Of a stretch of DNA of 64,000 bases, positions 17,019-25,178 are shown in pieces (positions within the stretch are counted from its first letter, which is position 1; each line of letters starts with the position of its first letter). The notes beneath the pieces were generated by a model. That model was not told where the DNA came from, searched no databases, and saw only the letters and a program-made list of their open reading frames with translations. The position numbers and the translations under genes are program-made. The DNA is from JBFLVU01 sp037444825 (GTDB lineage: Bacteria; Acidobacteriota; UBA4820; DSQY01): positions 62,001-126,000 of the forward strand of contig JBBILR010000001.1 of NCBI GenBank assembly GCA_037444825.1. The letters are read 5' to 3'.

Positions 17019-17639
17019 TCAGTGGCGGTGCGGATCTTCGCCGCCTGAAGAATCCGGAGCGGTGCCTCCTTCCAAGAATCGGCGGACGGCGTCCTCCTCC
17101 TCCCACTCCCGGCGGCTCTTGGGGTTCATCGTTTCCATTTCCGAAAGCTCCTCCGGAGTGAGGTTCGGGAGGTGCCGGATGAAATGGACGAGTTTCCAGG
17201 TTTCCCGGTCGTCTTCCGGGGTGTCTTCCCCCCAGGCCGGCATTCCGGTCAAACGTACCCCGTTCTTGATGAGGTAGAACAGGTGACCGTCGGGAAGGTT
17301 CTGGGTGGCCGGTAGCCGCATGTCCGGAGCTTTAGGGTAGAGGTGCTGGCCGATCCACGTCCGGCCCCCACCGTCGTTTCCGTGGCAAAGGGCGCAGTGG
17401 TCCGCGAAGTGCGCTCTTGCCTCCGCGAGGACCGCCGGCGTCGACGGAACCGGGTTTTTGGCCTTTGCGTGACGGCGGGGAACGGACAGGTTGCGGAGGC
17501 GGCGGGCCAGGGCCGCTTCCACGACGGTCGGATTGTCGCGGGCGCTGAAGCCCCGGTCCAGGGTGCGCCGGAACCCGAGAATCGCCGCGGCCAGTCCGCC
17601 GCCCACGACGAGCGCCAGAGCCAGGGTGGACCGCTTCAT
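17019..17639 (-). CDS. Membrane-anchored monoheme cytochrome c
   Basis: A 206-residue protein with an uncleaved or cleavable N-terminal helix (LALALVVGGGLAAAILGF) and one c-type heme site CALCHGNDGGG, followed by GHLFYLIKNGVRLTGMPAWG that provides the axial Met. It belongs to the small cytochrome c class I family. The C-terminus is Glu-rich and ends GEDPHRH. ATG at 17639 has AAGGAG 6 bases upstream, better than the TTG at 17645. Its place inside the metal cluster suggests a periplasmic redox role, for example in Cu(I)/Cu(II) balance, but this is inference. Confidence 0.8.
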   Translation of the reverse strand: MKRSTLALALVVGGGLAAAILGFRRTLDRGFSARDNPTVVEAALARRLRNLSVPRRHAKAKNPVPSTPAVLAEARAHFADHCALCHGNDGGGRTWIGQHLYPKAPDMRLPATQNLPDGHLFYLIKNGVRLTGMPAWGEDTPEDDRETWKLVHFIRHLPNLTPEELSEMETMNPKSRREWEEEDAVRRFLEGGTAPDSSGGEDPHRH

Positions 17640-17700
17640 CGCCAACTCCTTTCCAGGGTCTCGGGGGGTCCCGCGCTCCGCCGGGCCGGCGCCGGGGGGC

Positions 17701-18855
17701 TCAGACCTTCCGGAGCGCCGCGTCGAGGTCCGCCAGCAGGTCGGCTTCGCCCTCGATGCCCACCGAGAGCCGCACCAGCCCCTCCGTGACGCCGATGCGG
17801 CGGCGGAGGTCCTCGGGGACCGAGGCGTGGGTCATGGTCGCCGGGTGGCAGGCGAGGCTCTCCACGCCGCCGAGGCTCTCGGCCAGCGTGAAGAGGTTCA
17901 ACGCGTTCAAGCATCTTCGGGCCTTTTCGAAGGAGCCGAGGTCGAAGGCCACCATCCCGCCGTAGCCGCTGGCCTGCCGTTCGTGGACGGCTCGGCCGGG
18001 GTGGTTTTCCAACCCCGGGTAGTGGACCCGGAGCACCTTGGGATGGCGGCTCAGAAAGGTGGCCACGGCCCGTCCGTTGGCCTCGTGCCGGCGCATCCGG
18101 ACCGCCAGGGTTTTGAGGCCGCGAAGGACCAGGAAACAGTCGAAGGGGGAGGGGACCGCTCCCACGGAGTTCTGGAGGAACTTCAGGCGTTCGTAGAGTT
18201 CCCCGTCGGAGGTCACGAGGGCACCCCCGACGCAGTCCGAGTGGCCGTTCAGGTACTTGGTGGTGGAATGGACCACCACGTCCGCCCCCAACTCCAAGGG
18301 GCGCTGGAAGTAGGGCGTCATGAAGGTGTTGTCCACGACGGTGAGGGCCCCCTTTTCCCTGGCGATGGCGGCGGCGGCGGCGATGTCGGTGACCTCCATC
18401 ACCGGGTTGGTGGGGCTTTCGAGGTACAGCATCTTGGTTTCGGGGCGGAAGGCGCCCCGCAGGGCGTCGGGATCCCCGGTGTCCACCCACGAGAACCGGA
18501 GGCCGAAACGGGAGAAGACGCGCTCGAAGAGGCGGTAGGTCCCTCCGTAGGTGTTTTGCGAGACCACCACGTGGTCGCCGGCCGAAAGGAGCGCCATGAG
18601 GGAGGAAATGGCCGCCATGCCCGAGCTGAAGCAGAGGCCGAAGCGGCCTCGCTCCAGCGCCGCCAGGCCCGCCTCCAGAGCGCTCCGGGTGGGGTTGACG
18701 GTGCGCGCGTAGTCGTAGCCCGTCTGCGCGCCGAGTTGCGGCTGGGCGTAGGTCGCCGTGGCGTAGATGGGGGCCATGACGGCCCCGGTGGCCGGGTCGG
18801 GGGACTGGCCGCCGTGGACGGCCACCGTGTCCGGGGTGAAATGCGGTTCCTCCAT
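17701..18855 (-). CDS. Cystathionine gamma-synthase / gamma-lyase family PLP enzyme
   Basis: A 384-residue Cys/Met metabolism PLP enzyme. SSGMAAISSLMALLSAGDHVV and SQNTYGGTY bind cofactor, VDNTFMTPYFQRPLELGAD precedes the Schiff-base lysine in HSTTKYLNGHSDCVGG. It could act as MetB, as a gamma-lyase of reverse transsulfuration, or in H2S formation; sequence alone does not decide. It follows cysK by 19 bp, so the two genes probably form a cystathionine/cysteine pair. The presence of both inside a metal-efflux cluster is unusual. Confidence 0.88.
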   Translation of the reverse strand: MEEPHFTPDTVAVHGGQSPDPATGAVMAPIYATATYAQPQLGAQTGYDYARTVNPTRSALEAGLAALERGRFGLCFSSGMAAISSLMALLSAGDHVVVSQNTYGGTYRLFERVFSRFGLRFSWVDTGDPDALRGAFRPETKMLYLESPTNPVMEVTDIAAAAAIAREKGALTVVDNTFMTPYFQRPLELGADVVVHSTTKYLNGHSDCVGGALVTSDGELYERLKFLQNSVGAVPSPFDCFLVLRGLKTLAVRMRRHEANGRAVATFLSRHPKVLRVHYPGLENHPGRAVHERQASGYGGMVAFDLGSFEKARRCLNALNLFTLAESLGGVESLACHPATMTHASVPEDLRRRIGVTEGLVRLSVGIEGEADLLADLDAALRKV

Positions 18856-18874
18856 GAAGACCTCCGTTTAAGCC

Positions 18875-19822
18875 TCAGCCGTCGAGGATCGGTTTCCCGT
18901 CCACGAGGCCGTCGTAGGCGTATTTTCTCAAGTAGCGCTCCGAGGAGTCGGGGAGCAGCGTCACCACGCGCCGCCCCTTTCCCAGTTCCCGCGCCAACCG
19001 CACCGCCCCCGCCGCGGCGGCCCCCGAGGAGGAGGCCGCCAGGATCCCCAACCGGGCCAGGCGGTCCACCATGGCGTAGGTTTCGGTGTCGGGGATGGTG
19101 AAGACGCCGTCCATCAGGGAGCGGTCCAACACCTTGGGCCAGAAGCTGTTTCCGATGCCTTCCACCCGGTGGGGGGCCTCGTGGGGGTTCCCCCCGAAGA
19201 GGGAACCGGGGGGTTCCACCACGACGCAGCGGACGTGCGGGTTTCTTTCTTTCAGAAAGCGGGCCACGCCGGAGAAGGTTCCTCCGGAACCGGCGCCGAA
19301 GGCGATGCCGTCGATGCGGCCCTCCATCTGCTCCCAGATCTCCGCCGCCGTGGTCTCGTAATGGATTTGGGGGTTGGCGGGGTTCTCGAACTGCTGCAAA
19401 AGGACGGCCCCCGGAATGGCGGCGGCGATCCGCTCCGCCTCCTCCACGGCCTTCTGGATCTTCGTGTTCCCGGCGGTCACCACCAGCTCCGCCCCCAGGC
19501 CTCGCACCAAAGCCATCTTCTCCGGGGCGTACCCTTCGGGCATGACGATGACCACCCGGTACCCCAGTTGGATCCCCGCGAGGGCCACGCCGATTCCGGT
19601 GTTGCCGGCCGTGGCCTCCACCACCGTTCCCCCGGGCTTCAGCCTCCCCTCCCGCTCCGCGGCCCGGATCATGGCCAGGCCGATGCGGTCCTTGACGCTG
19701 CCGCAGGGATTGAAGTACTCGAGTTTGGCGTAAATCTCGGCCCCTTCCGGGGGTTCCAAGCCGCCGAGCCGGACCATGGGGGTCCTTCCGATGAGGTCGA
19801 GCATCGTTTGGGCCACGCGCAT
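18875..19822 (-). CDS. cysK: Cysteine synthase / cystathionine beta-synthase family PLP enzyme
   Basis: A 315-residue fold-II PLP enzyme. LIGRTPMVRL, the Schiff-base lysine in NPCGSVKDRIG, the substrate loop VEATAGNTGIG and the phosphate loop GAGSGGTFSG are all present. CysK makes cysteine from O-acetylserine and sulfide; the related CBS makes cystathionine. The protein has no regulatory CBS domain. GGAGG lies 7 bases before the ATG. It begins 18 bp after cusA. With the downstream gamma-lyase-family gene it could support cysteine supply or sulfide generation under metal stress. Confidence 0.87.
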   Translation of the reverse strand: MRVAQTMLDLIGRTPMVRLGGLEPPEGAEIYAKLEYFNPCGSVKDRIGLAMIRAAEREGRLKPGGTVVEATAGNTGIGVALAGIQLGYRVVIVMPEGYAPEKMALVRGLGAELVVTAGNTKIQKAVEEAERIAAAIPGAVLLQQFENPANPQIHYETTAAEIWEQMEGRIDGIAFGAGSGGTFSGVARFLKERNPHVRCVVVEPPGSLFGGNPHEAPHRVEGIGNSFWPKVLDRSLMDGVFTIPDTETYAMVDRLARLGILAASSSGAAAAGAVRLARELGKGRRVVTLLPDSSERYLRKYAYDGLVDGKPILDG

Positions 19823-19840
19823 CAGGACGCCTCCGCCGCC

Positions 19841-22800
19841 TTACGAGAGCACCGGGTTTTCCGGGGTCCCGGGGAGGGACCTTCGTTTCCACAAGAGGTA
19901 AACCGCCGGATAGACGAGCAATTCCATGAGAAACGACGTGAAGAGCCCGCCCACCATGGGGGCGGCCACCCGCTTCATCATGTCGGCCCCGGTTCCCTGG
20001 GACCAGAGGATGGGCATGAGGCCCATGGCCGCCGCCATGACCGTCATCATCTTGGGCCGGATGCGCTTGACGGCGCCGTGGACGATGGCGTCGTGGAGTT
20101 CCGGGAGGGTCCGGAGCCGCCCCGCCTTCTCGGCCTCGTGGTAGGAGAGGTCGAGGAAGAGAAGCATGAAGACCCCGGTCTCGGCGTCCAGCCCCATGAG
20201 GGCGATCATCCCCACCCACGCGGCGATGGAGACGTTGTAGCCCAGCAGGTACATGAGCCACACCGCCCCCACCACGGAGAAGGGCACCGCCGACATCACC
20301 AGGAGGGCCTTGAAGGACGACTTCGTGTTCAGGTAGAGGAGCAGGAAAATGAGAAAGAGGGTGACGGGCACCACCACCTTGAGGCGCTCCCGCACCCGGA
20401 TCATGTTCTCGTACTGGCCGCTCCAAATGAGGGAGTAGCCCGTGGGGAGCTTCACCGAAGCCTGCACGGCGCGCTTGGCCTCGTCCACGTACGAGCCCAC
20501 GTCCCTGCCGGTGATGTCCACGAAGACGTACCCGGCGAGCATCCCGTTTTCGTCGCGGATCATGGCGGGACCCGACGTCACCGTGACGTCGGCGAGCTCG
20601 GCCAGGGGGATCTGCGCCCCCCCCGCCGCCGGAACGAGAACGCGCTGGAGCTGGTCCAGTTCCCCCCGGAGGTCCCGGGGGTAACGGAGGTTGATGGTGT
20701 ACCGTTCGCGCCCCTCGACGGTGGTGGAGAGGGTCTCGCCTCCGATGGCGGTCATGAGGACGGCCTGAAGGTCCTCCAGGGTGAGGCCGTACCGGGCCAG
20801 GGCCTCCCTCCGGGGGACGAAGTCCACGAAGTACCCCCCGGCGGCCCGCTCGGCGAAGACGCTCCGGGTTCCGGGGAGGGCCTTCAGCGTCTTCTCGATC
20901 TCCCCGCCGACCCGCTGGATCTCGTCGAGGTCGCTCCCCAGGATCTTGATGCCGATGGGGGTGCGGACCCCCGTGGTGAGCATGTCGATCCTTCCCTTGA
21001 TGGGCATGGTCCAGGCGTTGGTGTTGCCGGGGATCTGGAGGGCGCGGTCGAACTCGTCGATGAGTTCCTCGTAGGAGATGCGGTCCGGCCAGGCGTGGCG
21101 GAGGAGAGCCTTCAGCCACCCGGGCGCCCAGGAGGAGTACCAGCGGGTCTTGGCCCGCCACTCCGACGGGGGTTTGAGCACGACGGTGGTTTCCATCATG
21201 GAGAAGGGCGCCGGGTCCGTGGACGTTTCGGCCCGCCCCGCCTTTCCGAAGACGGAGACCACCTCGGGGAAGGACTTCAGGATCCGGTCCTGGGCCTCGA
21301 GCAGCTCTTGGGCCTGGGTGACCGAGATCCCGGGGAGGGTGGTGGGCATGTAGAGGACCGTGCCCTCGTTCAACGGGGGCATGAACTCGTGGCCGAGCTT
21401 GAAGTAGACGGGAACGGTGGTGGCCACCACCAGCACGGCGGCCCCGATCACCGTTTTCGGATGGCGAAGGACGAACCGGCAGGGAGGTTCGTAGAGCCGG
21501 AAGAGGACCCGGCTCACGGGGTGCTTCTCCTCGGGGTAGTAGGTTCCGATGAAGAGGGCGTCCAGCACCTTTCCCAAGAAGCGGGGTTTTACGGGGAAGG
21601 GGTCCATGCGGGCGAAGAGCATCCGGACGGCGGGGTCCAGCGTGACGGCGAGGACGGAGGCCAGGGCCAGGGCCAGGGTCTTGGTCCAGGCGAGGGGGGT
21701 GAAGAGCCGTCCCTCCTGGTCCACCAGCGTGAAGACGGGCAGGAAGGAGACGGTGATGACGAGGAGCGAGAAGAAGACCGAGGGGCCCACCTCCAGCAGC
21801 GCCTCCAGCCGGACCTTGTGGAAGTCTCCCTTCCGCCCCCCCTCCTGCCAGAGTTCGAGCTTCTTGTAGGCGTTCTCCACCTCCACGATGGCCCCGTCCA
21901 CGAGGACGCCGATGGAGATGGCGATGCCCGAGAGGCTCATGATGTTGGAGGAGATCCCCAGGAAATACATGGGGAGAAAGGCGAGGACCACCGAAATGGG
22001 GATGGTGACGATGGGCACGATGGCCGAGGGGAAGTGCCAAAGAAAGAAGAGGATGACGGCGCTCACGATGAGCATTTCCAGGAGGAGTTCTTCCTTCAGG
22101 TTGTCGATGGAGGCCTGGATCAGTTCCGAGCGGTCGTACGCGGGGACGATCTCCACCCCGTCGGGGAGGGAGCCCTTGAGGTCGGCGATCTTGGCCTTGA
22201 CCCGTTCGATGACCCTCAGGGCGTTCTCGCCGTGGCGCATGACCACGATGCCCCCCACGGCGTCTCCCCCGCCGTTCCAGTCCATGAGCCCGCGCCGGAT
22301 CTGGGGGCCCAGGGCGACGTCGGCCACGTTTCGAAGGAGGACCGGCGTCCCCCGGCCGTCGGTCTTGACGGCGACCTTCTCCAGGTCTTCGGGGGAGGTG
22401 ACGTAGCCCCGTCCCCGGACCATGTACTCGGTGCCGGCCCACTCGATGAGCCGCCCGCCCACCTCGTCGTTGCTCCGCTCGATGGCGCGCATCACCTCCA
22501 TGAGGGAGATCCCGTAGGCCTGGAGGCGGTCGGGGTCGACGGTGACCTGGTACTGCTTCTGGAAGCCTCCGATGGAGGCCACCTCCGCCACGCCGGGGAC
22601 GCTCTGGAGGGCGTAGCGGAGGTACCAATCCTGGTACGTGCGGAGCTTCGCGAGGTCGTGCCGGCCGCTCTTGTCCACGAGCGCGTACATAAAGACCCAT
22701 CCCACCCCCGTGGCGTCGGGGCCCAGCTCCATCTTGGCCCCGGGGGGCAGGTTCCCCTGGATCTTGGAGAGGTACTCGAGGACCCGGCTGCGGGCCCAGT

Positions 22801-23104
22801 AGATGTCGGTCCCGTCCTGGAAGATCACGTAGACGTAGGAGAAGCCGAAGTCGGAAAAGCCCCGGATGGCCTTGACCCTCGGGGCCCCCAACAGGGCGGT
22901 GATGATGGGGTAGGTGACCTGGTCCTCCACGATGTCGGGGCTCCGGTCCCACCGGGTGTAGACGATGACCTGCGTGTCCGAAAGGTCGGGGATGGCGTCG
23001 AGGCGGATCTGGCGCATGGCGTAGAAGGACGCCGCCACCGCCACGGCCACGATGAAGATCACGAGGAGGCGGTTGTGCGCCGAAAACTCGATGATCCTCC
23101 GCAT
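19841..23104 (-). CDS. cusA: Heavy-metal efflux RND transporter (CusA/CzcA type)
   Basis: A 1087-residue inner-membrane RND pump of the heavy-metal efflux class. The opening LDAIPDLSDTQVIVYTRWD, FGFSYVYVIFQDGTDIYWAR and the TM4 motif SGIAISIGVLVDGAIVEVEN are characteristic; TM10-11 shows MALMGLDAETGVFMLLFLDL. It uses the proton gradient to push metal from the periplasm through the CusB adaptor and CusC channel. Substrate (Cu/Ag rather than Co/Zn/Cd) is inferred from the CusB partner, HMBD modules and neighbouring CopA. It starts 3 bp after cusB. Confidence 0.93.
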   Translation of the reverse strand: MRRIIEFSAHNRLLVIFIVAVAVAASFYAMRQIRLDAIPDLSDTQVIVYTRWDRSPDIVEDQVTYPIITALLGAPRVKAIRGFSDFGFSYVYVIFQDGTDIYWARSRVLEYLSKIQGNLPPGAKMELGPDATGVGWVFMYALVDKSGRHDLAKLRTYQDWYLRYALQSVPGVAEVASIGGFQKQYQVTVDPDRLQAYGISLMEVMRAIERSNDEVGGRLIEWAGTEYMVRGRGYVTSPEDLEKVAVKTDGRGTPVLLRNVADVALGPQIRRGLMDWNGGGDAVGGIVVMRHGENALRVIERVKAKIADLKGSLPDGVEIVPAYDRSELIQASIDNLKEELLLEMLIVSAVILFFLWHFPSAIVPIVTIPISVVLAFLPMYFLGISSNIMSLSGIAISIGVLVDGAIVEVENAYKKLELWQEGGRKGDFHKVRLEALLEVGPSVFFSLLVITVSFLPVFTLVDQEGRLFTPLAWTKTLALALASVLAVTLDPAVRMLFARMDPFPVKPRFLGKVLDALFIGTYYPEEKHPVSRVLFRLYEPPCRFVLRHPKTVIGAAVLVVATTVPVYFKLGHEFMPPLNEGTVLYMPTTLPGISVTQAQELLEAQDRILKSFPEVVSVFGKAGRAETSTDPAPFSMMETTVVLKPPSEWRAKTRWYSSWAPGWLKALLRHAWPDRISYEELIDEFDRALQIPGNTNAWTMPIKGRIDMLTTGVRTPIGIKILGSDLDEIQRVGGEIEKTLKALPGTRSVFAERAAGGYFVDFVPRREALARYGLTLEDLQAVLMTAIGGETLSTTVEGRERYTINLRYPRDLRGELDQLQRVLVPAAGGAQIPLAELADVTVTSGPAMIRDENGMLAGYVFVDITGRDVGSYVDEAKRAVQASVKLPTGYSLIWSGQYENMIRVRERLKVVVPVTLFLIFLLLYLNTKSSFKALLVMSAVPFSVVGAVWLMYLLGYNVSIAAWVGMIALMGLDAETGVFMLLFLDLSYHEAEKAGRLRTLPELHDAIVHGAVKRIRPKMMTVMAAAMGLMPILWSQGTGADMMKRVAAPMVGGLFTSFLMELLVYPAVYLLWKRRSLPGTPENPVLS

Positions 23105-23107
23105 CGG

Positions 23108-24589
23108 TCACTTCCCTGCCACGGCCTCGAGGGCCGCCTTGAGGGAGGACTCGGAGTCCAGGAGGAAGTTGGCGGAGGTGACCACCCGGTCCCCCGCCTG
23201 GAGGCCGGAGAGGACCTCGAACCAGTCTCCGCTACGCTCCCCCACCGTGACCTCCGCGGGCACGAAGTCCGTGTCGCCGCGCTTCAGGAAGACAAAGCTT
23301 TTCTTTCCGGTGCGCATCACCGCCGAAGAGGGCACGGCGAGCTTCTCGCCCAGATCCAGGGAGAGGGTCATGTCGCCGTACATTTCGGGCTTGAGGAGAA
23401 GTTCGGGGTTGGGGATTTCGAGCCGCGCCTTCAAGGTGCGGGTGGAGGGGTCCAGAAAGGGGTTGAGAAAGGAAACCCGGCCGGAGAAGGTCTTGCCCGG
23501 CCAGTAGGGGAGCGTGAGGGTGACCGGCATCCCCACCTTCACGTACCGAAGGTCCGATTCGTAGAGGTCGGCGTCGGCCCAGACGGTGGAGAGGTCGCTC
23601 ACCACGAGCAGCGGTTCGCCGGCCTGGATCTTCTGGCCCGGCAGGACCCGCCTTTCGTAGACGTAGCCAGAGGCCGGGGAGAAGAGGGTCAACGTCCGCT
23701 GGGCCCGGCCGGAAGCTTCCAGCTCGCGGATCTGTTCGGCGCTGATGTCCCACAGTTCGAGCCTTCGCCTCGCGGCGGCCAGAAGGTCGCGCCCCCCTTG
23801 GGCCACGCCGGGGGCGGGGCTCGAGGAGAGACGCTCGCTGGTGGCGCGGGCGGCGAGGTACTCCTCCTGGGTGGCCAGGAGTTCGGGCGAGTAAATCGAG
23901 AGGAGCGGCTGGCCCCTCCGGACGGCCTGGCCCGTCACGTTGACGAAGAGCCGTTCCACCCACCCGTCCACCTTGGTGGTGACCCGGTGGAGGCGGGTTT
24001 CGTCGGGGACGATGCGCGCCGACGTGCGCACTTCCCGGTGTAGGTGGCGACGGACCACCTCCGAGGTGGCGAGGCGCATGTGCTTCTGGTGGGCCTCGGT
24101 GAGCGAGACGGGGGCGCGGCCGGAAAGGGAGGCGGCCGGGACCTCCTCCACCTCGAAGGGGACCATCTCCATGCCCATGGAGTCCTTTCCCGGCCTGTCG
24201 CTCACCTCGGAGGGGTTCATGGCGGAGCGGTACATCGTCTTTTTCCCCTTCGGGGCGGAGGGGGGCGGGGCGGCCTCGGCCTTCTTCTCCACGAGGCGCA
24301 TGCCGCAGATGGGGCAGTCGCCGGGCTTGTCGGAGACCACCTGCGGGTGCATGGGGCAGACGTACGTGGTGTGGGTGGCGCCTGGCGCCTCTCCCCCGTC
24401 CCTCTCGATGGGGACGAGGCGCATGCCGCAGATGGGGCAGTCGCCGGGCTTGTCGGAAACCACCTGCGGGTGCATGGGGCAGTGGTACCGCGTCCGGGAG
24501 CCCCCCTTCCCGGAACACCCGGTCCATAGAAAAACCAGGCTCAGGAGCGCCACGGCCAGGACCCCGAAGAGAAGCCTTTTTCCGTTCAT
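23108..24589 (-). CDS. cusB: RND periplasmic adaptor CusB with N-terminal heavy-metal-binding domains
   Basis: A 493-residue membrane fusion protein. The signal peptide has a lipobox-like LWTGC (Cys25). Two tandem HMBD modules follow, each CPMHPQVVSDKPGDCPICGM, then a degenerate third one (SAMNPSEVSDRPGKDSMGM) that lost its Cys and resembles the Met-rich CusB/CusF-like site. The adaptor body has the barrel-sandwich stretch VTTKVDGWVERLFVNVTGQ and a coiled-coil hairpin. It bridges CusA and CusC. The two intact modules are nearly identical in DNA, which suggests recent duplication. Confidence 0.9.
   Translation of the reverse strand: MNGKRLLFGVLAVALLSLVFLWTGCSGKGGSRTRYHCPMHPQVVSDKPGDCPICGMRLVPIERDGGEAPGATHTTYVCPMHPQVVSDKPGDCPICGMRLVEKKAEAAPPPSAPKGKKTMYRSAMNPSEVSDRPGKDSMGMEMVPFEVEEVPAASLSGRAPVSLTEAHQKHMRLATSEVVRRHLHREVRTSARIVPDETRLHRVTTKVDGWVERLFVNVTGQAVRRGQPLLSIYSPELLATQEEYLAARATSERLSSSPAPGVAQGGRDLLAAARRRLELWDISAEQIRELEASGRAQRTLTLFSPASGYVYERRVLPGQKIQAGEPLLVVSDLSTVWADADLYESDLRYVKVGMPVTLTLPYWPGKTFSGRVSFLNPFLDPSTRTLKARLEIPNPELLLKPEMYGDMTLSLDLGEKLAVPSSAVMRTGKKSFVFLKRGDTDFVPAEVTVGERSGDWFEVLSGLQAGDRVVTSANFLLDSESSLKAALEAVAGK
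24298..24488 (-). repeat. Two near-identical HMBD-coding repeats in cusB
   Basis: Copies at about 24298-24364 and 24421-24488 encode CPMHPQVVSDKPGDCPICGM twice with very few base differences. Confidence 0.8.
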
Positions 24590-24658
24590 CTCGACCTCGC
24601 TCTTTCCCGTTCTCGATGCTCCAAGGCCCGGCGGGCGGCTCCGGAAAGGCCTTGCGCT

Positions 24659-25168
24659 CTAGTGGGAATGGCCCCCGGAGGGGTTCGCCGCCGGGACATC
24701 AGGTTGGGCGTCGCCCCTGGGCTTCGCCTCCAGGAACATCCCGCACTTGGGGCACTTTCCGGGCTTGTCGGAGGTCACCTCCGGGTGCATGGGGCAGACG
24801 TACACGTACGCCGCCTTTTCCGTCTTTTTCTGAAGGTCCATGCCGCACTTGGGGCACTTGCCCGGCTTGTCGGAGACGACCTCCGGGTGCATGGGGCAGG
24901 CGTAGAAGGTCTTTTCGGCCGCCGCGACCTCCAGGAACATCCCGCACTTGGGGCACGTTCCCGGCTTGTCGGAGGTCACCTCCGGGTGCATGGGGCAGGT
25001 GTACGTCACCTTGGCGGCGGACGCGGCCGCGGCGTGGGCGTGGGAAGGGTGGCCCGTGCACCCGCCTCCCGAAGGACCGCAGGCCAGGGTGGGGGGGGCC
25101 GTGAGGACGGAGACCGCCCCCAGGGTGAGAACCGCCGACAGGAAGACCCATGGTTTCTTTCGCCACAT
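24659..25168 (-). CDS. Secreted triple heavy-metal-binding-domain (HMBD) protein
   Basis: A 169-residue exported protein consisting almost only of three HMBD modules: residues 56-79, 89-112 and 123-146, each CPMHPEV-x-SDKPG-x-CPKCGM, spaced 33-34 residues apart. The N-terminal signal ends TLAC (possible lipoprotein Cys30), followed by a Cys/His-rich stretch (CGPSGGGC, HPSHAHA). The C-terminus ends GGHSH. GGAGG lies 6 bases before the ATG at 25168. Located between cusC and cusB, it could buffer or hand metal to the efflux complex, taking the place of CusF. No enzymatic domain is present. Confidence 0.82.
   Translation of the reverse strand: MWRKKPWVFLSAVLTLGAVSVLTAPPTLACGPSGGGCTGHPSHAHAAAASAAKVTYTCPMHPEVTSDKPGTCPKCGMFLEVAAAEKTFYACPMHPEVVSDKPGKCPKCGMDLQKKTEKAAYVYVCPMHPEVTSDKPGKCPKCGMFLEAKPRGDAQPDVPAANPSGGHSH
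24734..25004 (-). repeat. Three tandem HMBD-coding DNA repeats
   Basis: About 70-bp units at 24735-24803, 24836-24905 and 24935-25004 share long identical stretches (for example around the CTTGTCGGAG and GGGTGCATGGGGCAG segments), consistent with recent internal duplication in this gene. Confidence 0.75.
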
Positions 25169-25178
25169 CGTACACCTC

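Noticed and set aside
18399..23111. Very long open frame (1570 codons) overlapping cusA and cysteine genes
   Set aside because: It is a shadow frame with biased Arg/Pro/Gly-rich composition and no domain; cusA in another frame is clearly coding.
19169..24043. Long plus-strand open frame opposite cusA/cusB
   Set aside because: Antisense to recognised genes, His/Gly/Val-rich shadow of GC-biased third positions.
24735..25004. CRISPR-like tandem repeats
   Set aside because: The repeats are in-frame protein-coding HMBD units, with no unique spacers.
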